From Arthrobacter humicola (GTDB taxonomy: Bacteria > Actinomycetota > Actinomycetes > Actinomycetales > Micrococcaceae): a DNA stretch of 64,000 bases. Each line of letters starts with the position of its first letter. Positions within the stretch are counted from its first letter, which is position 1. Positions 19,180 through 26,858 of the stretch are shown here, in pieces. The notes under the pieces were generated by a model, which was not told where the DNA came from, made no database searches, and worked only from the letters and a program-made list of their open reading frames with translations. The DNA lies in contig NZ_JAFKON010000002.1 of the NCBI RefSeq assembly GCF_022803015.1, forward strand, positions 434,001 to 498,000, in the 5' to 3' direction. Made by a program: the position numbers and the translations under genes.

Positions 19180-20345
19180 TTGACTATCGTTGCTCAGACC
19201 CGCCCGTTCGTCATCGGCGTGGACTGCCACGCCCGCACCCACACGTACGCCATCATCGAGGCCAGCACCAGGCGACAGATCGCGTGCGAGCAGTTCCCGA
19301 CCACCCCGGCAGGGATTTCCCGCGCACTTGCCTGGGTAGGCCGACGGACAGACGGCGACATGGCCTGTCTATGGGCCGTCGAGGGCATCGGCTCCTACGG
19401 GGCGCGCCTGGCCAGGGCAGTAACCGACGCCGGCTACGACGTCGCCGAAGCTCCCCGGATGAACGCCCGCGGGCGCCGGGGAATCGGCAAATCCGACCCG
19501 CTGGACGCCGCCGCCATCGGAACCGCTGTCCTGGGGCTGGAGGAGTCCCAGCTCCGAGCTCCGCGACGGGATGAAGGAACCCGCGCTGCGCTTAGGATCC
19601 TGAGCGCAGCGCGGGATCAGTTGACCCGGGACCGAACAATGAATGCCAACGCACTCCTGGCCTTGCTCCGGGCCCATGATCTCGGGATCGACGCCCGCAA
19701 ACCGCTGGTTCCCGCCCAGATCGCCACTATCACCAGATGGCGGGACCGACAGGAACCGGTCGAACTTTCGATCGCCCGCGAGGAAGCAGTTCGGTTGGCA
19801 CGCCGCATTCTCGAAGTGACCACCCAGCTGGCTGCGAACCAGAAACGCATGACAGAGCTGATCCAGCAAAGCCCCGCTGCGCCGCTGTTGGAGATGGTAG
19901 GCGCCGGGGCTGTCACGGTCGCTACTGTCCTGACAGCGTGGTCGCATCCAGGAAGGGTTCGCAGCGAAGCTGCTTTCGCCTCGCTGGCAGGGGTGAATCC
20001 CTTGCCGGCCTCGAGCGGTAACACTGTCAGGCACCGGCTTAACCGGGGCGGTGACAGGCGCCTCAACCGGGCCTTGCACACCATCACCATGACCCGGATG
20101 ACCCATGACTCCGGAACGCGGGAGTACGTCGCCAAACGCACCCAAGAAGGCCGCAGCTACCGCGAAATCCGCAGATCCCTTAAGCGCTACATCGCCAGAA
20201 CCCTCTACCGCCAACTCAACGCCCTTTACGCCGCTGCGGAACCCCCCATTCCACGTTGTTGGAATGGTCGGCCTTTGGGGACCGGACCCTCCGAACTTTC
20301 AGGCTTTGCTTTGAGACGACCGGGCGCGCCTGCCTGAAAGTTATG
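18870..20345 (+). mobile_element. IS110-family insertion sequence 1 (limits approximate)
   Basis: One transposase gene with a ~300-bp non-coding 5' flank and a short 3' flank, the layout of the IS110 group. I see no terminal inverted repeats, as expected for the family, so the limits are estimates based on the end of the MFS gene and of the transposase. Confidence 0.6.
19180..20337 (+). CDS. IS110-family transposase (bridge-RNA-guided recombinase type)
   Basis: 385 aa. N-terminal RuvC-like DEDD domain: FVIGVDCHARTH with D15, WAVEGIGSYG with the glutamate near residue 68, and GKSDPLDAAAIG with the two further acidic residues. The C-terminal Transposase_20 domain shows VGAGAVTVATVLTAW, AFASLAGVNPLPASSGNTV (with the serines expected for the nucleophile) and RLNRGGDRRLNRALHTI. 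The gene looks full length and intact. TTG at 19180 is chosen because AAGGAAGGAGG ends 9 nt upstream. Different from the second IS110 protein in the window. Confidence 0.92.
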   Translation: MTIVAQTRPFVIGVDCHARTHTYAIIEASTRRQIACEQFPTTPAGISRALAWVGRRTDGDMACLWAVEGIGSYGARLARAVTDAGYDVAEAPRMNARGRRGIGKSDPLDAAAIGTAVLGLEESQLRAPRRDEGTRAALRILSAARDQLTRDRTMNANALLALLRAHDLGIDARKPLVPAQIATITRWRDRQEPVELSIAREEAVRLARRILEVTTQLAANQKRMTELIQQSPAAPLLEMVGAGAVTVATVLTAWSHPGRVRSEAAFASLAGVNPLPASSGNTVRHRLNRGGDRRLNRALHTITMTRMTHDSGTREYVAKRTQEGRSYREIRRSLKRYIARTLYRQLNALYAAAEPPIPRCWNGRPLGTGPSELSGFALRRPGAPA

Positions 20346-20567
20346 CATGGTCCTCAGAAACGTGGTGGGCCTTTCCGCAGGTTTGTCTAAGGTTTTGATC
20401 AAGATCCTTGCAGGTAAACGACAGGGAGGTCTAAGGTCGGCGCATCACTCGTTGGGGGTTCGGGCTTTCGGCAACTGGGAATTGCCGCGGATCATTTTCG
20501 TAGAAAGTTCTTGGGGGATGTCTACTGCTCGGAGTCTGGTTCGGTCTGCCCTTTTCACCCTGTCCCT

Positions 20568-23177
20568 GTGCTGAGGCTGTGGCTTAGCGTACTGCTGGTC
20601 CTGGCGGTGGGGCCTGTCGGTCTTCTGGGCATTGCTGGCCCTCTACCGTCTGCGCATGCTGCCGGTACGGTGATCACCAACCAGACAATTAGCGCGGACG
20701 CAGTGTGGACGGCGGCGGCATCGCCGTATTGGGTTCAGGGCACGCTGAGAATCAACGCCGGGGTGCGTTTGACCATGGAGCCCGGCGTCATCGTGAAGAT
20801 CGGGAACACTTCCAGCAGTAATGGTCAGATCTTCGTCGACGGGCAGCTGACCGTGCGTGGATCTTCAGCTGCCCCGGTGATCTTTACTTCATACCGTGAT
20901 GACTCTGTTGGTGGTGATACCAATGGGGACGGCGCTGCATCGTCACCCCAGCGGGGGGATTGGTATCACATTTATTTCAGCGATTCTGCGAGGTCCCAGT
21001 CGGTGATGGACCGCGCTGTCGTCCAGTATGGTGGCTACGGGTCGGGGGGCCTCTGCGGGCCCTATGCAGAACTACGGGTAGCTGCGGGTGCTGTCTTGTC
21101 ATTGACGAACAGCGATGTTCGCCATTCTCAGTATGCGGGCGTTTCAGTCGAGTTCGGGGCCGGAGAGGTTCGGGTCGCCAATAACAGGTTCTCTGAGAGC
21201 AACTGTGGCATTGGCGCTCCCACCGGGGCGATCACGGATAATGTCTTTGAGGGCACAATTTCGGGCTACGCCGCAGCGTTCCTCGGATCGAATAACGTGA
21301 AGTTCTACGACAACTACGTGTCCAAAGCGGTCCTCGCGAACAGCTCGCCGGGCCCAACCCGGCAGCAGTTGGACATGCGGGGGAACGCCTTGATTGGTGG
21401 GGTGTCGAATGAGCCGTCGAACCAGGACGCACAGGACCTCGCCTATAACTGGTGGGGCCATGGTGTGGATGACCCGCCGACTGGTTGCTTTAGCTTCCAA
21501 ACCACGTACATCCCGGATGTGACGTATGCCTTGGTGAACGGAAGCGCCTGCTATCAGCAGGGCAATCCGTCCATAGCGGGCTACTTTACGAAGGTCACGC
21601 CAGCACTCACGGCAGCACCGCCGATTCCCTCGGCCGGGGTTACCGGGACGGGCACCTATGCCGGGTCTGTTGCTGATGAACAGATATATGGCCCGGATGG
21701 GGGTTCGGAGTTCGGGACCGCGCCGGTCGGTTCGCAGTCCGACCCGGTGAACACTGCGATTGGCGCGCTCGTGCATTCGGAGTCCGACCTTGCCCTGGCG
21801 TCAAAGACTGGGAACCTTAGCCTGAACCGCTTCTACACCTCCGCCGATGCGGCGGAAGGTCCGTTCGGCCGAGGCTGGAGCCTGGGCTACGACATCCGCC
21901 TGAGCGTGCAGGGGCCCGAGGCTGTATTGAAAGCAGGCACCGGCCAGCGGCTGAAGTTCACGAAGAACGCGGACGGCAGCTTCACGGCACCGCCAGGAGC
22001 AACCTCCGGCCTGGCCCAGAACGCGGACGGGACCTTCACCGTCACCACCCGCTCGGGGCTTGTTCATTCCTTCGATGCCGCGGGGCGGCTGACAGCACTT
22101 ACTGACGGTTCGGGTCGCGGACCCGCCTACATGTATGACGGAGGCGGAAGACTGACCCAGGTCAGCGACGGCGGCAGATCGATCTCATTCACCTGGGACA
22201 CCACAGCGGGCCGCATCACCGGCGCCCTGACTTCGGCGGGGCAGTCCGTGACCTATAGCTACACCGGCGGGCTGCTGACCGGGGCCACGAACGCCCTGGC
22301 CGGGACCACCACCTACACCTACGACGCCGGGCAACGTCTCTCGGAGATCAAGGCACCTTCGGGCCGCACGATCGTCAAGACCGTGTATGACAACAGCACC
22401 GGGCGGGTGGCTGAGCAGTGGGACGGGCTCGGCAACCGCAACGTCTTCACCTGGGACCCGGCGGCCTCGACGGCGACCATGACGGATTCCCGCGGCGGGC
22501 TCTGGAAGGACGTCTACCTCGGTAATGTGCTGCAGCGCCGGATTGACCCGGTCGGGAACGCCACGGAGTACGAGTACGATAGCCAGCTGCGGCTGATCGC
22601 CACGTATGGGCCGGACGGCATCCGCAACGGGTTGTCCTACACCCCCGGTGGCGACGTGAAGTCCTTCCAGGGCACCACACCGATAGTCCGGTCAGAGTAC
22701 AACACCCAGCACATGCCCACGACCACGGTCAACGCCCGTGGGAACAGCAGCACCCGCGGCTACGACGCGGCCAACAACCTCACCCAACTGGCCCGTCCCA
22801 ATCCCGCCGGCGGGACCCAGACCAGCTCGATGGCCTATGACCCGATGGGTAACATCACCTCCGCAACGGACCCGAGCGGCAACACCAGCACCTTCGAATA
22901 CAGCTCCGACGGGGACCCCATCAAGACCACATCCCCGCTGGGCTCCGTGACGTCCATGGGCTACGACAACGCCGGACGGGTCGCCAGCATGGTCTCCCCC
23001 CGAGGGAACGCCGCCGGCGCGGACCCGGCCCAGTACACCTGGCGGTACGAGTACGACGCCCTTGGCCGAATGGTGAAGGCGACCAACCCGGCCGGGCAGT
23101 TCGAGACACTTGATTACGACATGGATGGCCAGATCATCAAGGCCACGGACACCTCCGGCCGTTCCACCACCTACTAG
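20568..23177 (+). CDS. Secreted RHS/YD-repeat protein, N-terminal half (stops at an in-frame TAG)
   Basis: 869 codons to the TAG at 23175. The chosen GTG start gives a signal peptide (LRLWLSVLLVLAVGPVGLL, then PSAHA-AG as likely cleavage site); an upstream TTG at 20511 in the same frame is the alternative, and neither has a good ribosome site. Residues ~35-330 look like a right-handed beta-helix (repeated short strands, MEPGVIVKIG, DNVFEG, NNVKFYDNYV). From ~390, TAIGALVHSESDLALASKTG begins the DUF6531/RHS shell, and YD repeats (TTYTYDAGQRLSEI, TEYEYDSQLRLI) run to the end. Beyond the TAG the same frame continues the same YD repeat, so this is half of one protein. No PAAR domain; a wall or secreted RHS type. 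Confidence 0.8.
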   Translation: MLRLWLSVLLVLAVGPVGLLGIAGPLPSAHAAGTVITNQTISADAVWTAAASPYWVQGTLRINAGVRLTMEPGVIVKIGNTSSSNGQIFVDGQLTVRGSSAAPVIFTSYRDDSVGGDTNGDGAASSPQRGDWYHIYFSDSARSQSVMDRAVVQYGGYGSGGLCGPYAELRVAAGAVLSLTNSDVRHSQYAGVSVEFGAGEVRVANNRFSESNCGIGAPTGAITDNVFEGTISGYAAAFLGSNNVKFYDNYVSKAVLANSSPGPTRQQLDMRGNALIGGVSNEPSNQDAQDLAYNWWGHGVDDPPTGCFSFQTTYIPDVTYALVNGSACYQQGNPSIAGYFTKVTPALTAAPPIPSAGVTGTGTYAGSVADEQIYGPDGGSEFGTAPVGSQSDPVNTAIGALVHSESDLALASKTGNLSLNRFYTSADAAEGPFGRGWSLGYDIRLSVQGPEAVLKAGTGQRLKFTKNADGSFTAPPGATSGLAQNADGTFTVTTRSGLVHSFDAAGRLTALTDGSGRGPAYMYDGGGRLTQVSDGGRSISFTWDTTAGRITGALTSAGQSVTYSYTGGLLTGATNALAGTTTYTYDAGQRLSEIKAPSGRTIVKTVYDNSTGRVAEQWDGLGNRNVFTWDPAASTATMTDSRGGLWKDVYLGNVLQRRIDPVGNATEYEYDSQLRLIATYGPDGIRNGLSYTPGGDVKSFQGTTPIVRSEYNTQHMPTTTVNARGNSSTRGYDAANNLTQLARPNPAGGTQTSSMAYDPMGNITSATDPSGNTSTFEYSSDGDPIKTTSPLGSVTSMGYDNAGRVASMVSPRGNAAGADPAQYTWRYEYDALGRMVKATNPAGQFETLDYDMDGQIIKATDTSGRSTTY
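23175..23177 (+). other. In-frame TAG that splits the RHS gene
   Basis: The codons around it read T-T-Y-stop-Y-D-A-A-G-H, inside a canonical YD repeat where Q, E or K is usual at the stop position; a single base change from CAG, GAG or AAG would create TAG. The frame upstream and downstream is identical and both halves show intact repeats, so the lesion is one substitution. Confidence 0.85.
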
Positions 23178-23204
23178 TACGACGCGGCCGGGCACGTCAC
23201 CAGC

Positions 23205-25379
23205 GTGCAGGGGCCGGACGTGAGTGTCCCGGCTACCACTACGGCCTACGACTCCAACGGCAAGATCACAGCCCTGACTGATTCAATGGGCCGGACAACG
23301 GCATTCCAATACGACGCTGCCAACCGGGCCACTACGGTGACCAACCCGCTGGGAACCTATACCCTCACCTACACCAGGCGGAACCAGATTGCGACCGTGA
23401 CGGACCCGCAGAACGCGGTCACCTCGTACACGTATGACCCGGCAGGCAGGCTGACACGGGCCGATCTACCGGGCACGGACAGCGACGTCACCTATACCTA
23501 CGATGCGAACGGCAACCGCGTCTCCATGGCGGATCCCAACGGCACCACCTCCTACACCTACGATTCTCTGGACCGGCTCACCACAGTCACTCGAGGCGGG
23601 CGGACCTTCACTCTCGCCTACGACGCCGGGTCCCGGCTGACCGGCCTTACGAGTCCCGATGGGGCAGTCACCGGCTACACATACGATGCGGACGGCCGGG
23701 TCACGCAAGTCAAGAACGGCACCAGCGTCGTTGCGGACTACACCCACGACCTGGACGGCAATACCCTCACGATCGCGCGGGCCGACGGCTCAACAGCCAC
23801 CCGCACCTACGACAACCTCGGGCGGCTCACCCGAATCACCGACGCCACCACCGTCGCGATACTCCTGGACGAGACGTACGCCTACGACACCGCGGGCAAC
23901 CCCCTGACCATCACTCGCCCGGACGGTACAACCGACACGTTCAGCTACGACTCCCGGGACCGGCTTACAAAGGCCTGTTACACCACCGCCTGCGCCGCCA
24001 GCAGCGAAGTCCTGGAATGGACCTACGACCACGCCGGCAACGTCCTCACCGAAGTCCGCAACGGAGCAACCACAACCCACACTTACAACACCAAAGGCCA
24101 GCGCACCCAAACCACCGCCCCCGGCGGCACCACAACCTACACCTACGATCCGAAGGGTCAGGCCCTCACCGCCGGCGGCACATCCTTCACCTACACCACT
24201 GGTGGCCGCACCGCCACGGCCACCACCCCGGCAGGCGCCCCCACCTACCAGTACGACGGTGACGGCCGCCGCCTCAGCGCCACCCTTGGGACCGCGAAAA
24301 CCAGCTTCGAATGGGACCCCTTCTACCAGCTGACCAACGAACTGGACACCAACGGCGCCCTTATCCGCCACTACACCAACGGCGACCAGCCCCTCACCGC
24401 CCACGACGCCGCCGGGACGGCTGCCTACTTCCACACTGACCGGCTCGGATCCATCCGCGCTCTCACCGACGCCACAGGGACCGTCACCTCAGTAGGGGCC
24501 TGGGAACCCTACGGCCGGCCCCGGGTCACCGGCCCGAACAACCCCAACGCCCCGCCCCTGGGCTGGCTCGGCCAATACCGAGACCCCACTGGCCTTACAC
24601 ACCTCCGCGCCCGCCAATACAACCCAAACGCCGGCATCTTCCTCACTACAGACCCCGCCGCAGCCACCACCACCTCCGGCACCTATACGTACGGATCTTC
24701 CAACCCCCTTCGATACATCGACATCACCGGCCTCTTCTCATGGAATGAGGCCCTCGGCAACATCCAACAAGTCAGTGGAATCGTGTCCGATGTCGCCGGA
24801 GTTATAGCCATCGCAGCAGCCGTAACCGGCGTTGGTGCACCGATAGCCGCCATGGCTGGCGGCATAGCCCTCGCCGCCGGTGCAATACACGCCGGAACCA
24901 AAGCCATCCAGGCGTATAACACCTGTAACAGCGGCAAAGGATCCTGCGGCGACGCAGTCGCCGACGTACTCCTTTCAACCGCAGCCGTAGTCCCAGGAGG
25001 GAGACTCATCAAGGGCGCGGCTTCCGGAGCGAAGGCCATGTCCAGGGTGGCAAGAGCCGGAGATGAATTAGTCGATGTCTGGCGCGTAGTAGGGTCAGAT
25101 GAGGCAGCCCAAATTGCAAGGTCAGGTACCTACCGAGTCCAGCCCGGAGGAATGGGCAAATACTTCTTCCCGACCCAGGGGCAAGCCGAAAACTTGGGAC
25201 AGGGGTACATAAAACTAGGCCAGGGACAACAAACGCTCACGCACGGACAAGCGCCTCGATCGGTCATTGACCGGGCTGAACCTGTTCACGCCGCAAGCGA
25301 AGGCCCCGCCTGGTTCGTTCGCACAGCAGATATTCCATCCATTTGCAACGTCATCTGCATAGGACCGATCGGCCCATGA
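23205..25379 (+). CDS. RHS/YD-repeat protein, C-terminal half with RHS core and variable toxin-like tip
   Basis: 724 codons in the same frame as the upstream half; GTG at 23205 is only the first possible start after the TAG and may not be used. About twenty YD repeats (for example TTAYDSNGKIT, TSYTYDPAGRLTRA) run to residue ~430. The RHS core follows: YFHTDRLGSIRALTDATG, LGWLGQYRDPTGLTHLRARQYNP (~452-474) and NPLRYIDITGLF (~500-512), the point after which RHS tips vary. A hydrophobic Ala/Gly-rich segment (~525-575) precedes the last ~100 residues. Those residues differ in character from the shell and resemble small polymorphic-toxin domains. The stop overlaps the next ATG (ATGA). Confidence 0.8.
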   Translation: MQGPDVSVPATTTAYDSNGKITALTDSMGRTTAFQYDAANRATTVTNPLGTYTLTYTRRNQIATVTDPQNAVTSYTYDPAGRLTRADLPGTDSDVTYTYDANGNRVSMADPNGTTSYTYDSLDRLTTVTRGGRTFTLAYDAGSRLTGLTSPDGAVTGYTYDADGRVTQVKNGTSVVADYTHDLDGNTLTIARADGSTATRTYDNLGRLTRITDATTVAILLDETYAYDTAGNPLTITRPDGTTDTFSYDSRDRLTKACYTTACAASSEVLEWTYDHAGNVLTEVRNGATTTHTYNTKGQRTQTTAPGGTTTYTYDPKGQALTAGGTSFTYTTGGRTATATTPAGAPTYQYDGDGRRLSATLGTAKTSFEWDPFYQLTNELDTNGALIRHYTNGDQPLTAHDAAGTAAYFHTDRLGSIRALTDATGTVTSVGAWEPYGRPRVTGPNNPNAPPLGWLGQYRDPTGLTHLRARQYNPNAGIFLTTDPAAATTTSGTYTYGSSNPLRYIDITGLFSWNEALGNIQQVSGIVSDVAGVIAIAAAVTGVGAPIAAMAGGIALAAGAIHAGTKAIQAYNTCNSGKGSCGDAVADVLLSTAAVVPGGRLIKGAASGAKAMSRVARAGDELVDVWRVVGSDEAAQIARSGTYRVQPGGMGKYFFPTQGQAENLGQGYIKLGQGQQTLTHGQAPRSVIDRAEPVHAASEGPAWFVRTADIPSICNVICIGPIGP
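25071..25376 (+). other. Variable C-terminal tip of the RHS protein, candidate toxin domain
   Basis: 102 residues starting VDVWRVVGSDEAAQIARSGT, with PGGMGKYFFPTQGQAENLGQ in the middle and ending ICNVICIGPIGP. The order (strand with Arg, helix with EAAxIxxSG, then GxGKYFF and an AExLxxG helix) is reminiscent of ADP-ribosyltransferase-like polymorphic toxins, but I cannot identify a full catalytic triad by eye. Placement directly after the RHS core and before an overlapping small gene is the strongest argument for a toxin role. Confidence 0.5.
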
Positions 25380-25699
25380 GCCCACATACAGTCTCGGCAC
25401 AGTTCTGCTTCTACGCGGCAGAAAGCGGTGGTCTAGCGGCGGAAATGACAAGCCCAACGCCGTCCTTGATCATGATCTTCCCTCCCCTGACTGAGGCTGA
25501 GGAAGAGCCAGTTCAATTCGGTGCCATCCTTGATTTGGCCGGCGAGAATGTTCGACCCGACTCGATGCCGGAAGGAAAGCTCATCTTCTGGTCAGATTTA
25601 TCAAGGTTGTATGCCTCCAAAGGTGTTGCTTTCCAAATCTGGTACGACGGACGATTTGTAGGAGAGGGAAGAGTCAACGACATCGTGGAAGATGCCTGA
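25376..25699 (+). CDS. Small EF-Tu domain III-like protein, probable immunity protein for the RHS tip
   Basis: 107 aa starting MSPHTVSAQFCFYAAESGGL; the ATG overlaps the RHS stop (ATGA), so translation is coupled. The pattern aligns by eye with the last beta-barrel of EF-Tu: an N-terminal strand with GG near residue 18, FGAILDLAGENVRPDS matching the G-x-[IL]-E-L...V-x-P-G stretch, and GVAFQIWYDGRFVGEGRVNDI matching GLRFAIREGGRTVGAGVV. It lacks the GTPase domain. Position after an RHS tip is the usual place for the cognate immunity gene, so this is the working call; a stand-alone EF-Tu-like barrel of other function is possible. Confidence 0.6.
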   Translation: MSPHTVSAQFCFYAAESGGLAAEMTSPTPSLIMIFPPLTEAEEEPVQFGAILDLAGENVRPDSMPEGKLIFWSDLSRLYASKGVAFQIWYDGRFVGEGRVNDIVEDA

Positions 25700-25730
25700 G
25701 TTCGGGTAGCACTTCATGATTCCAGCTATT

Positions 25731-25860
25731 GTCTCGTAAACGTACAGCTTTTCAAGACACAGTCCCCGGGCCTCGGGAGGGGCAACGGCCGTCGCGCGAG
25801 CAGACGGAATAGCCGCGTACTCGGCGTCTCGTAAAGGCGTCTCGCCGTAAATCGTCTCGC
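25731..25860 (+). repeat. Four GTCTCG repeats upstream of the resolvase gene; candidate res site
   Basis: GTCTCG occurs at 25731, 25826, 25839 and 25854; the first two continue as GTCTCGTAAA and the third as GTCTCGCCGTAAA. Serine resolvases of the Tn3 type bind several short related sites just upstream of their own gene, which also serves autoregulation. Assignment to the resolvase is by position and repetition only. The remainder of the gap 25700-25899 shows nothing else I recognise. Confidence 0.45.
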
Positions 25861-25899
25861 TGCGGGCGCGTCGGCGACTTTTCGAGTCAGAATTGCTTC

Positions 25900-26496
25900 A
25901 TGAGGCAACTGGGTTACACCCGGGTCAGTACTTCCAGCCAGGACGCCCAGCTCCAGCTGGACGCAATTGTTGCAGCTGGTGTGCAGGAACGTGATGTCTT
26001 TGCCGACGTGACCTCCGGAAGCAAGACGGCGACCGAGCGCCCCGGAATGAAGAGGCTCCTCGAGTACGCCGTCGAGGGTGACACGGTCGTTGTGTGGCGG
26101 GTGGACCGGCTGGGCCGATCATTGATAGACGTGCTCAACACTGTGGCCTTGCTGCGCGGCCGCGGTGTCCAGGTCCGGTCCATCTCCGATGGCATCGACC
26201 CGGCAACCTCGACCGGACGGCTGATGCTGAACATGCTCGCAACCCTTGCCGAGTATGAGCGCGAGCTCATCGTCGAGCGGGTCAATGCCGGCATCGCTGC
26301 CGCTCGGCAAAGCGGCACACGTTTCGGGCGGCTGCTTTCCGACCCCGCAGTCATTGCCGACAAACTCGCGATCGCCCAGGACGCTCGCGCCAAAGGCCGC
26401 ACCGCCGAGGACGCCGCCCGTCTCGTTGGCTGGAGCCGCGCAACGCTCTACCGCCACCAGCAAGCCGGTGCCGCGAGCGAGAGCACCACAATCTAG
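25900..26496 (+). CDS. Serine recombinase/resolvase family protein
   Basis: 198 aa. N-terminal resolvase domain: LGYTRVSTSSQDAQLQLDAI with nucleophile S10, VVVWRVDRLGRSLIDVLN (~65-82) carrying the conserved Arg residues, and GRLMLNMLATLAEYERELIVERV, the long E-helix at the dimer interface. The C-terminus has a small Hin-like helix-turn-helix (AEDAARLVGWSRATLYRHQQ, ~167-186). Length is that of Tn3-type resolvases and DNA invertases, not large serine integrases. No transposase of Tn3 type is seen here, so it is either a plasmid/transposon remnant or an invertase. No ribosome site is obvious before the ATG. Confidence 0.9.
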   Translation: MRQLGYTRVSTSSQDAQLQLDAIVAAGVQERDVFADVTSGSKTATERPGMKRLLEYAVEGDTVVVWRVDRLGRSLIDVLNTVALLRGRGVQVRSISDGIDPATSTGRLMLNMLATLAEYERELIVERVNAGIAAARQSGTRFGRLLSDPAVIADKLAIAQDARAKGRTAEDAARLVGWSRATLYRHQQAGAASESTTI

Positions 26497-26858
26497 CCCG
26501 AAAACCACGCGCTGCATGAAGACTCCGGTTTCCGACCTCCTTAGCCAGCGACCAGGTCTACTGCACGGACCTCGCTTCGCTCGGGCTGTAGAAGCCTTTT
26601 TCTGTTTATTGCTGCTGTCCTTATGGTGTTGTCGGGTGGTTCCGTGGCCGTTGTAGGGTCGTGGCTACCCAGGGGAGGCGGGTATGGCTTTGTTGCTGTG
26701 GCCGGACGATTCACGTCGTGACGGCTCCGTAGGATTGGCCGCCCGCCACCCCGCGATGACCCGACCGCTGATTGAGAGACGCGACATGATCGCCGGATAA
26801 GGACACGACGGCGCGGTTATCTGCCGGGTTCCACCCATCCGACAGACTGGAGGCTGTT
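26497..26858 (+). ncRNA. Gene-free region upstream of IS110 transposase 2; candidate bridge RNA from ~26621
   Basis: 362 bp without a convincing gene. Up to 26620 it carries a ~50-bp block also found at 28647; after that the sequences part, a plausible left end of the IS. The remaining ~238 bp is the expected location of an IS110 bridge RNA and has local hairpins, for example TCACG-T-CGTGA near 26730. RNA function is inferred from position alone. Confidence 0.35.
26570..26620 (+). repeat. ~50-bp repeat module, copy A
   Basis: Begins CCTCGCTTCGCTCGGG and ends TTGCTGCTGTCC; matches 28647-28696 at roughly 80 percent by eye. In the second copy it runs straight into the longer direct repeat at 28701; here it is cut off at the presumed left end of IS110 element 2. 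Confidence 0.6.

Noticed and set aside
20347..20574. Small frame ahead of the RHS gene ending MSTARSLVRSALFTLSLC
   Set aside because: It has a signal-like end and could be joined to the RHS frame by a frameshift, but the RHS frame has its own hydrophobic signal, so I did not call a second gene.
25717..25860. GTCTCG repeats as a CRISPR array
   Set aside because: Units are 6-13 bp with irregular spacing and no spacers of constant length.
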